DNA from: Niastella yeongjuensis | GTDB lineage: Bacteria > Bacteroidota > Bacteroidia > Chitinophagales > Chitinophagaceae | Direction of reading: 5' to 3' | Assembly: GCF_900110245.1 (NCBI RefSeq) | Contig: NZ_FOCZ01000006.1 | Span: 125,004-189,003 of the forward strand | DNA: 64,000 bases | In this document: positions 53,887-61,572 of the stretch, piece by piece | How the letters are laid out: each line of letters begins with the position of its first letter | Position numbering within the stretch: the first letter of the stretch is position 1 | The notes under the pieces: model-generated | The model's database searches: none | Told to the model about the DNA's origin: nothing | Seen by the model: only the letters and a program-made list of their open reading frames with translations | Program-made: the position numbers and the translations under genes

Positions 53887-54546
53887 TTATTGTCTTCTTC
53901 TGCGTTCTTTACGACGGTCGCGATATTTTAAGATGGGAACTTTGCTTTCACTGCCGCGTAATAAACGGGTGATGTTCTTTTGGTGTGTCAACAATACCAG
54001 CAGCGCTACCGCAATGGCAAAACCGCGGTATAAAAGTTCTTTTTCGTTGAAGATAACCAGAATGAAGACAGCAAAAGCTACACTGGCTAATATAGAACTA
54101 AGAGATACAAAACGTGTCAGATACAATACCAACAGAAAAATGCCTACACATAAAACCGCTACTACGGGTTGAATGGCGAGGATCATTCCAAACAAAGTGG
54201 CAACCCCTTTCCCACCCCTGAAATCGGCCCAGATCGGGAAAATATGACCCAGAACGGCAGCCAGACCTAATCCAACCATAAAGTTGGTACGTTCCAATTC
54301 GCTTGCTGCACCCATATAATGAGGAAGTAAAATGTACAAACTGGTGGCGGCCACTCCTTTAAGCATGTCAATAATCATGACAAAAGTGCCCCATTTGGAG
54401 CCTAAGACCCGAAAAGTATTGGTAGCACCGGCATTTCCACTGCCGTAATCACGGATATCGATTCCAAAAAAAGCTTTACTAACCCAAACAGCTGTTGGAA
54501 TAGAGCCGATCAAATATGCTATTACAATGAGTAAAGCCTCTTTCAT
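53887..54546 (-). CDS. plsY: Glycerol-3-phosphate acyltransferase PlsY
   Basis: A 219-residue integral membrane enzyme. The family's signature loops are present: GSIPTAVWVSKAF and GSGNAGATNTFRVLG near residues 15-50, and GKGVATLFG near residue 112. Five or more hydrophobic helices are visible. It transfers the acyl group of acyl-phosphate to glycerol-3-phosphate, the first step of phospholipid synthesis, at the inner membrane. The tail is strongly basic (RDRRKERRRRQ). It precedes no operon partner on this strand within 80 bases of prmA, which lies upstream. Confidence 0.96.
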   Translation of the reverse strand: MKEALLIVIAYLIGSIPTAVWVSKAFFGIDIRDYGSGNAGATNTFRVLGSKWGTFVMIIDMLKGVAATSLYILLPHYMGAASELERTNFMVGLGLAAVLGHIFPIWADFRGGKGVATLFGMILAIQPVVAVLCVGIFLLVLYLTRFVSLSSILASVAFAVFILVIFNEKELLYRGFAIAVALLVLLTHQKNITRLLRGSESKVPILKYRDRRKERRRRQ

Positions 54547-54626
54547 TGAATAGTTGGTTGAAAGTTAGATGACGAAAATATGGAAAAAAAGTTAATTAAT
54601 TGATAACTATGAGGTTCTTGTGGTTA

Positions 54627-55442
54627 TTATTTTTTAAACAGTAAACACATCCAATCTCCTCTCATTTTACAATCAACAACTGATAATCCATTGTTTGTTG
54701 CAGACTTCTCGATATCGGGTCTGTCCCCGCCTAAAAGCCCACTCATTATTACAACGCCGCCCAATGTTAAATGTTGTTTAATTCCAGCCATATTTGCAAT
54801 AAGCACATGTTTATTGATATTTGCTAAAATAATGTCGAATTCTGTTGACATTTGTAAGTAATCTGCCTGGGAAAGCGCAATGTTCGAACAGTGATTAAGC
54901 GCAATGTTCTCCTGCGCATTATTGATACTCCATTCATCGTTGTCGATGGCCGTAACAGAAGCGGCGCCCAGTTTCTCTGCCAATATCGCCAGCACTCCGG
55001 TGCCCGTTCCAAAGTCAAGCACTTTTTTACCGGCAAAGGATAGCTGCTGCATGTTTTGGATCATCAAATGTGTAGTAGCATGGTGCCCGGTGCCGAAACT
55101 CATTTTAGGCGTAATGATTATTTCGTGCTGTACATTTTTTAATGGTTCATGAAAATGCGCCCTTATGCCGCAAAAACCATCGATGATAACGGGTTGAAAG
55201 TTCTGCTCCCATTCTGCATTCCAGTTACGGGGCGCAATCACTTCTTTGGTAATGACGGTATCGGTGCCTGCTGTTAAATTGTAGGTGTCGGTTTCGTGGT
55301 ATTGGTCTTCGGGTATGTATGCGGAGATATAATTAAACCCTTCTTCAAATCCTTCAAAACCCAGTTCATTTAATTGAGCTACCAGTATTTCCTGTTGTTC
55401 TTTTGATACCGGTTGAAATTTGATATGAATATAGTTCTGCAT
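54627..55442 (-). CDS. prmA: Ribosomal protein L11 methyltransferase PrmA
   Basis: A 271-residue enzyme. Residues 1-100 form the substrate-binding region (MQNYIHIKFQPVSKEQQEIL, GFEGFEEG). The SAM-binding fold has VLDFGTGTGVLAI (near residue 145) and the catalytic-side motif NINKHVLIANM, with MSFGTGHHATTHLM before it, all hallmarks of PrmA. It methylates lysines of ribosomal protein L11. The gene lies between pnp and plsY with an 88-bp gap and the pnp terminator upstream, so it probably has its own promoter. Confidence 0.95.
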   Translation of the reverse strand: MQNYIHIKFQPVSKEQQEILVAQLNELGFEGFEEGFNYISAYIPEDQYHETDTYNLTAGTDTVITKEVIAPRNWNAEWEQNFQPVIIDGFCGIRAHFHEPLKNVQHEIIITPKMSFGTGHHATTHLMIQNMQQLSFAGKKVLDFGTGTGVLAILAEKLGAASVTAIDNDEWSINNAQENIALNHCSNIALSQADYLQMSTEFDIILANINKHVLIANMAGIKQHLTLGGVVIMSGLLGGDRPDIEKSATNNGLSVVDCKMRGDWMCLLFKK

Positions 55443-55471
55443 GTAGTTGAAAAAGTTGACTGGTTAACTAA

Positions 55472-55509
55472 AAAAGAGGGTCTGTAATTGTAGCTACAGA
55501 CCCTCTTTT
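55472..55509 (-). terminator. Terminator of pnp
   Basis: AAAAGAGGGTCTGTA (55472-55486) pairs with TACAGACCCTCTTTT (55495-55509) over 15 bp with an 8-nt loop. On the minus strand the stem runs into a T-rich tail. Confidence 0.9.
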
Positions 55510-55530
55510 AATAGTATAAACTAAAAAATC

Positions 55531-57675
55531 TTATGCTGGATTTTCCGGACGCTTACCTTCTGGTTTTGGCATCAGGATCTTGCGGCTCAGTTTAAACTTA
55601 CCGGTTTTGTGATCGATACCGATGAGTTTTACTTTTACCACATCGCCTTCTTTCAGCACGCCTTCCATAGTTTCCAAACGTTTCCAGCTGATTTCACTGA
55701 TGTGCAACAAACCTTGTTTGCCAGGTAAGAATTCAACGAATGCGCCGAATTCTTTGATGCCTTTAACAGTGGCTTCGTATACTGAACCTACTTCAGGCAC
55801 AGCAACGATACCTTTGATCCAGGCAACGGCTTTTTCCAAACCTTCTTTGGCCGGACTAAACACGCTAACCTCACCATAGTTACCAACTTCTTCGATGTTG
55901 ATGGTAGTACCGGTTTCGCGTTGAATTTCCTGAATGATCTTACCCTGGGGCCCGATCACTGCGCCAATGAATTCTTTGTCGATGAACAGTTTCTCCATTC
56001 TTGGAGCGTGTGGTTTCACCTCAGAACGGGCTTCTGCGGTACACTCATACATCGCATCCAAAATGTGTAAACGGCCTTTGCGGGCTTGCTCCAGTGCTTC
56101 GCGCATAGTGCTCATCGCCAAACCGTCTATTTTGATATCCATTTGTACACCGCAAATACCATCGCGGGTACCGGTTACTTTAAAGTCCATATCGCCCAGG
56201 TGATCTTCATCACCGAGGATGTCGGTAAGGATGGCGTATTTACCATCAGAGCCGCGGGTAATTAAACCCATGGCCACACCACCTACGTGTTTAGGAAATG
56301 GCACACCTGCATCCATTAATGCCAGTGAACCGGCACAAACGGTAGCCATCGATGAAGAACCATTCGACTCCAGGATATCACTTACAATACGTACGGTGTA
56401 AGGATATTCGTTGCCCGGCATCATCTTTTTCAGCGAACGCATGGCCAGGTTACCGTGACCAACTTCGCGGCGGCCTGGGGCACGCATCATTTTCACTTCC
56501 CCGGTTGAGAACGGAGGGAAGTTATAGTGTAAAATGAATTTGGTGTAATCGGAAACAGCAGCGCTTTCTACCAGCAGCTCATCTAAAGGCGTACCTAAAG
56601 TAACGGTTGTCAGTGATTGCGTTTCACCACGGGTGAACAGGGCTGAACCGTGGGGAGAAGGAAGAATATCGATCTCCATGTTCAACGGACGAACCTGGTC
56701 GAGCTGGCGGCCATCGAGGCGGATACGATCGTCAAGGATCATATTACGCACCACTTCCCATTGCAGGTCGTCGAAATATTTTTTAGCCAGTTTTTTCACG
56801 TCGTCTTCGGCTTCTTCGCCCAGGCTGGTGATCAACTCGTCTTTCAACGTATCGATGGCATCAGACCGGTCGTGTTTAGCAGAAGCAGAACGGGAGATCT
56901 GGTAAATTTTATCTTTTGCAAAATCAGCCACTTTTTGTTGCAGCTCGGGGTTTTGCACTGGTTTGGTGTAATCGCGTTTGCCGGCAACACCCTTTTTCGC
57001 ACGCAGTTCTTCCTGCGCTTTAATTTGCAGGCGAATCGCTTCGTGTGCAATTTCCAGGGCTTTCACCATGTCTTCTTCACTGCACTCATCTGCTTCCCCT
57101 TCCACCATCATCAGGTTCTTGTCGGTAGCACCAATGATGAAATCCAGATCGGCCTTAGCCAGTTCTGTACGGCTGGGGTTTACGATAAATTGACCATCAA
57201 CACGGCCAATACGAACTTCAGAAATGATTTCCTTGATGGGAACATCAGAAACAGCCAGGGCTGCTGATGCGGCCAAACAGGCCAGCGCATCGGGCATCAC
57301 TTCTTTATCGCTTGAAACAAGCGTTATAAGTACCTGAACATCACACAGGTAATCTTCAGGGAACAATGGGCGCAACGCACGGTCGATCAACCGGCTAACC
57401 AGTACTTCATAATCGCTCAGTTTACCTTCGCGTTTGAAGAATGAACCGGGGATACGGCCTGCAGCCGCAAATTTTTCGTTGTAATCTACTACCAGTGGGA
57501 AGAAACTTTGTCCTTCTTTGGGCTCTTTATTGGCAACAACAGTAGCCAGGATAATACAATTGCCCTGGCGAACCGTAACGGCTCCGTCGGCCTGACGGGC
57601 CAGGCGGCCGGTTTCAATAGAAACCTCGCGTCCGCCCCCTATATCAAAAGTTACGCTAATTGGTTGAGAGAGCAT
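55531..57675 (-). CDS. pnp: Polynucleotide phosphorylase
   Basis: A 714-residue PNPase: two RNase PH domains (residues 1-225 and 300-545), a KH domain (EFIGAVIGPQGKIIQEI, near 560) and an S1 domain (VYEATVKGIKEFGAFVEFLP, near 630). The FFKREGKLSDYEVLVSRLID and ATVTLGT-type active-site strands are present. It degrades RNA 3' to 5' using phosphate. It lies behind rpsO as in many bacteria, with a strong hairpin at 57793-57828 between the two genes that is likely the processing or attenuation site. Confidence 0.97.
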   Translation of the reverse strand: MLSQPISVTFDIGGGREVSIETGRLARQADGAVTVRQGNCIILATVVANKEPKEGQSFFPLVVDYNEKFAAAGRIPGSFFKREGKLSDYEVLVSRLIDRALRPLFPEDYLCDVQVLITLVSSDKEVMPDALACLAASAALAVSDVPIKEIISEVRIGRVDGQFIVNPSRTELAKADLDFIIGATDKNLMMVEGEADECSEEDMVKALEIAHEAIRLQIKAQEELRAKKGVAGKRDYTKPVQNPELQQKVADFAKDKIYQISRSASAKHDRSDAIDTLKDELITSLGEEAEDDVKKLAKKYFDDLQWEVVRNMILDDRIRLDGRQLDQVRPLNMEIDILPSPHGSALFTRGETQSLTTVTLGTPLDELLVESAAVSDYTKFILHYNFPPFSTGEVKMMRAPGRREVGHGNLAMRSLKKMMPGNEYPYTVRIVSDILESNGSSSMATVCAGSLALMDAGVPFPKHVGGVAMGLITRGSDGKYAILTDILGDEDHLGDMDFKVTGTRDGICGVQMDIKIDGLAMSTMREALEQARKGRLHILDAMYECTAEARSEVKPHAPRMEKLFIDKEFIGAVIGPQGKIIQEIQRETGTTINIEEVGNYGEVSVFSPAKEGLEKAVAWIKGIVAVPEVGSVYEATVKGIKEFGAFVEFLPGKQGLLHISEISWKRLETMEGVLKEGDVVKVKLIGIDHKTGKFKLSRKILMPKPEGKRPENPA

Positions 57676-57792
57676 AGTCTAAAATGTAGTTTAGTGGCCA
57701 CTATCACATCCGCAAGTAGGTGGGAATTAAAGCGGAAGGTAATCAGCAACCGGTTATTAAAGCAACATGGTCTGAAAAAGTATAGTAAAAAC

Positions 57793-57828
57793 AACTATTC
57801 CCAACCGAAAAAACAGTTGGGAATAGTT
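57793..57828 (-). terminator. rpsO-pnp intergenic hairpin
   Basis: AACTATTCCCAAC (57793-57805) pairs with GTTGGGAATAGTT (57816-57828), 13 bp with a 10-nt loop, followed on minus by GTTTTTA. It lies 19 bases after the rpsO stop. It probably ends most rpsO transcripts and lets some read into pnp. Confidence 0.85.
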
Positions 57829-57846
57829 TGTTATTATAATATACAC

Positions 57847-58119
57847 TTATTTTCTGATACCAAGTTTTTCAATTAAAGCACGGTAACCCTGCAGGTTGTG
57901 TTTGCTCAGGTAAGTGAGCAGGCGTTTACGTTTACCCACCATTTGCATCAAACCACGGTGAGTAGAGAAATCCTTTTTGTTTTGTTGCAGGTGTGCAGAA
58001 ATGCTGTTGATACGCTCTGTAATCAAAGCAATTTGACCTTCAGTGGAGCCAGTGTTTGTTGCAGCACCACCATATTGAGCAAATACGTTTGAAATCTTCT
58101 CTTTTGTTAAATAAGGCAT
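57847..58119 (-). CDS. rpsO: 30S ribosomal protein S15
   Basis: A 90-residue S15, starting MPYLTKEKISNVFAQYGGAA at the ATG at 58119; an upstream in-frame ATG adds eight residues with no support. Family marks are NTGSTEGQIALITERI, DFSTHRGLMQMVGKRKRLL and YLSKHNLQGY. It binds 16S rRNA early in 30S assembly. The adjacent pnp gene downstream and an exact -7 box (TACCTTTG, 58167-58174 minus) upstream fit the usual arrangement. Confidence 0.97.
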   Translation of the reverse strand: MPYLTKEKISNVFAQYGGAATNTGSTEGQIALITERINSISAHLQQNKKDFSTHRGLMQMVGKRKRLLTYLSKHNLQGYRALIEKLGIRK

Positions 58120-58166
58120 CTCAATTTTTTTAAAAACATCCAAAAATTATCTTCTTAATTTGGCGG

Positions 58167-58174
58167 CAAAGGTA
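58167..58174 (-). promoter_or_regulatory. -7 box of rpsO
   Basis: TACCTTTG on the minus strand (CAAAGGTA on plus) is an exact TAnnTTTG match, 48 bases before the rpsO start. No clear -33 TTG is seen. Confidence 0.55.
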
Positions 58175-58235
58175 TATAATAAATTCTAATTGAGTGGATA
58201 GTATGGGGAAATTTTTTTTGCCAAAAGAACTATTT

Positions 58236-58330
58236 TTGACGCGCAACCGTTACCGGTTACCAGTTTCCGGTTTCCGGGTGTAATATTACGGGTTTTCCCG
58301 GTAACTGGCACCCGGCAACCGGTAACTCAT
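58236..58330. repeat. Facing GGTTACCGG-type word arrays
   Basis: CCGGTTACCAGTTTCCGG-type words (58246-58280) face CCCGGTAACTGGCACCCGG-type words (58298-58327), forming an imperfect hairpin around an ATATTACGGG loop. The same words occur at 26430-26527 and, as a single copy, near 61477. Confidence 0.7.
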
Positions 58331-58370
58331 ATAATTAATTGACTTAGAACGGCATATACCCCAGCTACCC

Positions 58371-59456
58371 ATGAAGAAACTTGTTTTCGCGGTAACCAAT
58401 GACTTAAACTACGACCAAAGGATGATCCGTATCTGTACATCCCTGGCCGAAGCCGGTTATGCCATAACCCTCATAGGCCGGCGCTGGTCGGCCTCCCCTG
58501 CCCTGGTACCCCGCCCTTTTCAGCAAAAAAGATTGAGCTGCTTTTTTCGCACCGGTAAATTGAGCTACGTCGAATACAACCTGCGCCTGTTTTTTTACTT
58601 ATTGTTTAAAAAAGCCGATGCCGTTTGCGCCATCGACCTCGATACCATTCTCCCCTTTTATTTTATTTCCAAACTAAAACGCATTCCCCGCGTTTATGAT
58701 GCCCATGAGCTGTTTTGCGAAATGAAGGAGGTGGTTACCCGCCCGCGGGTATATAAAATGTGGAAATGGATAGAACGGTTTACCGTGCCCCATTTTACAA
58801 AGGGATATACCGTAAACGATGCGATAGCCGCAGAGTTTTACCGCATGTACCAGGTATCATATGAAGTGGTGCGCAACGTACCGGTATTACATCCCATTAC
58901 CATACCCGATAAACCGGAAAAATACATATTATACCAGGGTGCCGTAAATGAAGGCCGCAGTTTTGAAACGCTGATCCCGGCTATGAAATACGTAAACGCC
59001 CGGCTGGTGATCTGTGGCGATGGAAACTTTATGCAAACAGCCCGGCAGCTGGTAAAAGAACATGGCCTAACCGATAAAGTGATCTTTAAAGGCCGGATAC
59101 TGCCGGCAGCACTCAGGGAGTACACCCGGCAGGCCTGGGTGGGAGTTACGCTGTTTGAAAACAATGGCATGAATAACTACCATTCCCTCGGCAATCGGTT
59201 CTTTGATTATATACATGCCGCATTGCCACAATTGTGTGTGGATTACCCGGCTTATAAAGAAATAAACAATAAGTACAATATTGCTGTTTTAACTAGTGAC
59301 CTGCGGTCGGAATCACTGGCCGGGCGGTTAAATGAACTATTGAATAACAAAAATTTATACTACCAATTGCAACAAAATTGCTTACAGGCACGCGAGGCCA
59401 TCAACTGGCAGCAGGAAGAAAAAAAGTTATTAGCGTTCTATAAAAATATTTTCTAG
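58371..59456 (+). CDS. GT-B glycosyltransferase (family 4-like)
   Basis: A 361-residue GT-B-fold glycosyltransferase. The N-terminal domain opens KLVFAVTNDLNYDQRMIRIC and has RRWSASP and VYDAHELFCEMKEV. The C-terminal domain has YILYQGAVNEGRSFETLIPA, the nucleotide-sugar part ARLVICGDGNFMQ and the acidic-box region WVGVTLFENNGMNNYHSLG. No signal peptide or membrane helix is present. It is followed after 3 bases by a second glycosyltransferase, so the pair likely builds one surface glycan. The sugar donor is unknown. Confidence 0.88.
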   Translation: MKKLVFAVTNDLNYDQRMIRICTSLAEAGYAITLIGRRWSASPALVPRPFQQKRLSCFFRTGKLSYVEYNLRLFFYLLFKKADAVCAIDLDTILPFYFISKLKRIPRVYDAHELFCEMKEVVTRPRVYKMWKWIERFTVPHFTKGYTVNDAIAAEFYRMYQVSYEVVRNVPVLHPITIPDKPEKYILYQGAVNEGRSFETLIPAMKYVNARLVICGDGNFMQTARQLVKEHGLTDKVIFKGRILPAALREYTRQAWVGVTLFENNGMNNYHSLGNRFFDYIHAALPQLCVDYPAYKEINNKYNIAVLTSDLRSESLAGRLNELLNNKNLYYQLQQNCLQAREAINWQQEEKKLLAFYKNIF

Positions 59457-59459
59457 CCA

Positions 59460-60581
59460 GTGGAAAAACACTTACATATCATTTGTTTCGACGTACCCTA
59501 CCCGGTTGATCATGGTGGCTATTTTGACCTGTTCTATAAACTGGTAGCACTGCATCAGCAGGGAATCCGTATCCATTTACATTGTTTTGAACACAAACGG
59601 CCACAGCAGTCCGAACTGGAACAATATTGCGTGGAAGTAAATTACTATCCACGCCAGTGCGGCCACAAAGGCTTTTCGCATAAACTACCCTACATAGTTT
59701 CTTCCCGTACCAATGCCACTCTCGAAGACCGGTTATTAAAGGACAGTCATCCTATTTTACTGGAAGGCGTACAGTGTACGTACCTGTTACACGACGAGCG
59801 GTTCAACAACCGCAAAATGATCTTACGGCTGTTCAATGTAGAGTACAAGTATTATAAACAGTTATTCCATTCCAGCAACTCCCTGTTCCATAAAATGTAT
59901 TACCTGAACGAAAGCAGGCTGTTGAAACGGTATGAAGAAAGCATCGCCAACAAAAGTCTGATCCTCACCCTGAGTGATCAGGACACCAATACTTACCGTA
60001 AGGAATTTGGCGCCAAACAGGTAGCTACCCTGCCGGTGTTTTTGCCCTATACACAAATTTCGGCCCCCGAAGGCGTGGGTTGTTTTTGTTTGTACCATGG
60101 AAACCTCTCCGTGCCGGAAAACGAGGCCGCAGCCATCTGGTTAATGAAAAAAGTGTTTAACGACCTGCGGATCCCATTGGTAATTGCCGGTAAGTCTCCT
60201 TCATCCCGCTTGCAACGTATTGCCGGCAAAACAAAGAATGCCTGCGTGGTGGCCGACCCGTCTGAACAGGAAATGCAGGACATGATCGGGAAAGCGCAGA
60301 TAAACATCCTCCCCTCATTTAACGTAACTGGTGTAAAGCTGAAATTATTGAACGCACTGTTCAATGGCCGGCATTGCCTGGTAAATGAAGCCACCGTGCA
60401 AAGCACCGGGTTGGAACCGGCGTGTCATATCGGGACGAATGCCACGGCATTTAAAAGCCAGATTGTACAATTGTACCGGCAGCCGTTTGCAGAAGAAGAA
60501 ATCCGTTTGCGGAAGTCATTACTGCTTTCCACATTCGATAATAAGCAAAACGCCCAGCGTCTTATTCAATGGATATTTTAG
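59460..60581 (+). CDS. Second glycosyltransferase of the pair
   Basis: A 373-residue protein with a GTG start at 59460, chosen because it lies 3 bases after the upstream stop and opens EKHLHIICFDVPYPVDHGGY, a typical glycosyltransferase N-terminus. The C-terminal half has FCLYHGNLSVPENEAAAIWL, IPLVIAGKSPSSRLQRI and INILPSFNVTGVKLKLLNAL, consistent with a GT-B fold. It is translationally coupled to the first gene. The last 20 bases overlap ftsE tail to tail. Confidence 0.85.
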   Translation: MEKHLHIICFDVPYPVDHGGYFDLFYKLVALHQQGIRIHLHCFEHKRPQQSELEQYCVEVNYYPRQCGHKGFSHKLPYIVSSRTNATLEDRLLKDSHPILLEGVQCTYLLHDERFNNRKMILRLFNVEYKYYKQLFHSSNSLFHKMYYLNESRLLKRYEESIANKSLILTLSDQDTNTYRKEFGAKQVATLPVFLPYTQISAPEGVGCFCLYHGNLSVPENEAAAIWLMKKVFNDLRIPLVIAGKSPSSRLQRIAGKTKNACVVADPSEQEMQDMIGKAQINILPSFNVTGVKLKLLNALFNGRHCLVNEATVQSTGLEPACHIGTNATAFKSQIVQLYRQPFAEEEIRLRKSLLLSTFDNKQNAQRLIQWIF

Positions 60582-61251
60582 CGTTGTCTATAACCCGGCC
60601 TCTTTCGGTACGAACCGTACGGGCTGGGTATTTATTGATCACGATGTAATCGTGGGTAGCCATTACGATGGCAGTACCGTAATCGCGCGAGATATGAAAC
60701 AGCAGCTGCATGATCTCATCGGAAGTTTCGGGATCGAGGTTCCCGGTGGGCTCATCGGCCAAAATCAGTTTGGGCGAATTGAGCAGGGCGCGGGCAATAT
60801 CGATACGTTGTTGTTCGCCGCCGCTTAACTCAAAAGGCATTTTAAACCCTTTGGCTTTCAGGCCAACTTTATCCAGTACGTCGATGATCTTTTCATCCAT
60901 CAGCTTTTCGTCCTTCCAGCCGGTGGCCCGAAGTACAAAACGCAGGTTGTCGTTTACATTACGGTCGGTAAGCAGTTGGAAATCCTGGAAAACCACCCCC
61001 AGGTTACGACGCAGGAACGGTACCTTTTTCCAGTCCATATCACGCAGGTTAAAACCAACCACGGTGCCATCCCCTTCTTTGAGGCGAAGATCGCCATACA
61101 TGGTTTTTAACAGGCTGCTTTTGCCGGTGCCGGTTTTACCAACCAGGTACACAAATTCACCCTTTTGAACCCTGAAGTTCACATCCTGTAAAACCAGGTT
61201 ATTTCCCTGATAGATATTTACGTGCTGTAGGTCAATGATGTTCTCCTGCAT
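60562..61251 (-). CDS. ftsE: Cell-division ABC ATPase FtsE
   Basis: A 229-residue ATPase with Walker [14 protein letters not shown] (near residue 38), signature [15 protein letters not shown], Walker [13 protein letters not shown] and H-loop [25 protein letters not shown] is typical of FtsE. It normally acts with FtsX to activate peptidoglycan hydrolases at the division site. No ftsX is next to it here, which is unusual outside Bacteroidota but occurs in this phylum. An exact -7 box (TACTTTTG) lies at 61272-61279 on the minus strand. Confidence 0.9.
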   Translation of the reverse strand: MQENIIDLQHVNIYQGNNLVLQDVNFRVQKGEFVYLVGKTGTGKSSLLKTMYGDLRLKEGDGTVVGFNLRDMDWKKVPFLRRNLGVVFQDFQLLTDRNVNDNLRFVLRATGWKDEKLMDEKIIDVLDKVGLKAKGFKMPFELSGGEQQRIDIARALLNSPKLILADEPTGNLDPETSDEIMQLLFHISRDYGTAIVMATHDYIVINKYPARTVRTERGRVIDNAKISIE

Positions 61252-61271
61252 ACTGATCCATTATATTGAAA

Positions 61272-61279
61272 CAAAAGTA
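61272..61279 (-). promoter_or_regulatory. -7 box of ftsE
   Basis: TACTTTTG on minus (CAAAAGTA on plus) fits TAnnTTTG exactly, 21 bases before the start codon. A TTG at the expected -33 spacing is absent. Confidence 0.5.
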
Positions 61280-61318
61280 AGTAATTATGATCAGTTTATG
61301 ACAGGCATTTGCCAGAAT

Positions 61319-61380
61319 GACCTGTCAGGTGCATCGTTTGAGCTTGCCTTAACAGTGTGTTGATTTGCACCTGACAGGTC
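61319..61380. repeat. 15-bp perfect inverted repeat
   Basis: GACCTGTCAGGTGCA (61319-61333) and TGCACCTGACAGGTC (61366-61380), with a 32-nt loop. Partial copies AACCTGTCAGGG (61403-61414) and TTACAGGTCTT (61457-61467) follow. The element lies between divergent ftsE and the TonB receptor, upstream of the ftsE -7 box, and would be in the receptor's 5' leader if transcribed. The rest of the 321-bp gap holds no gene. Confidence 0.75.
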
Positions 61381-61572
61381 GTGTTTAAAGCGAAGGGAAC
61401 AAAACCTGTCAGGGCCGCATTAGCCACCTGATTTTCAAAACTCAGATGGCGGACCTTACAGGTCTTGCCTGGCATCCGGTAACTGGTATTTTTCCGCATC
61501 GCGTAACCCGTTTTCCTGATCCGGCACAAGCCAGTGGCCGATCTTTCTTTGTTTTGCAAAAAATTCCTTACA

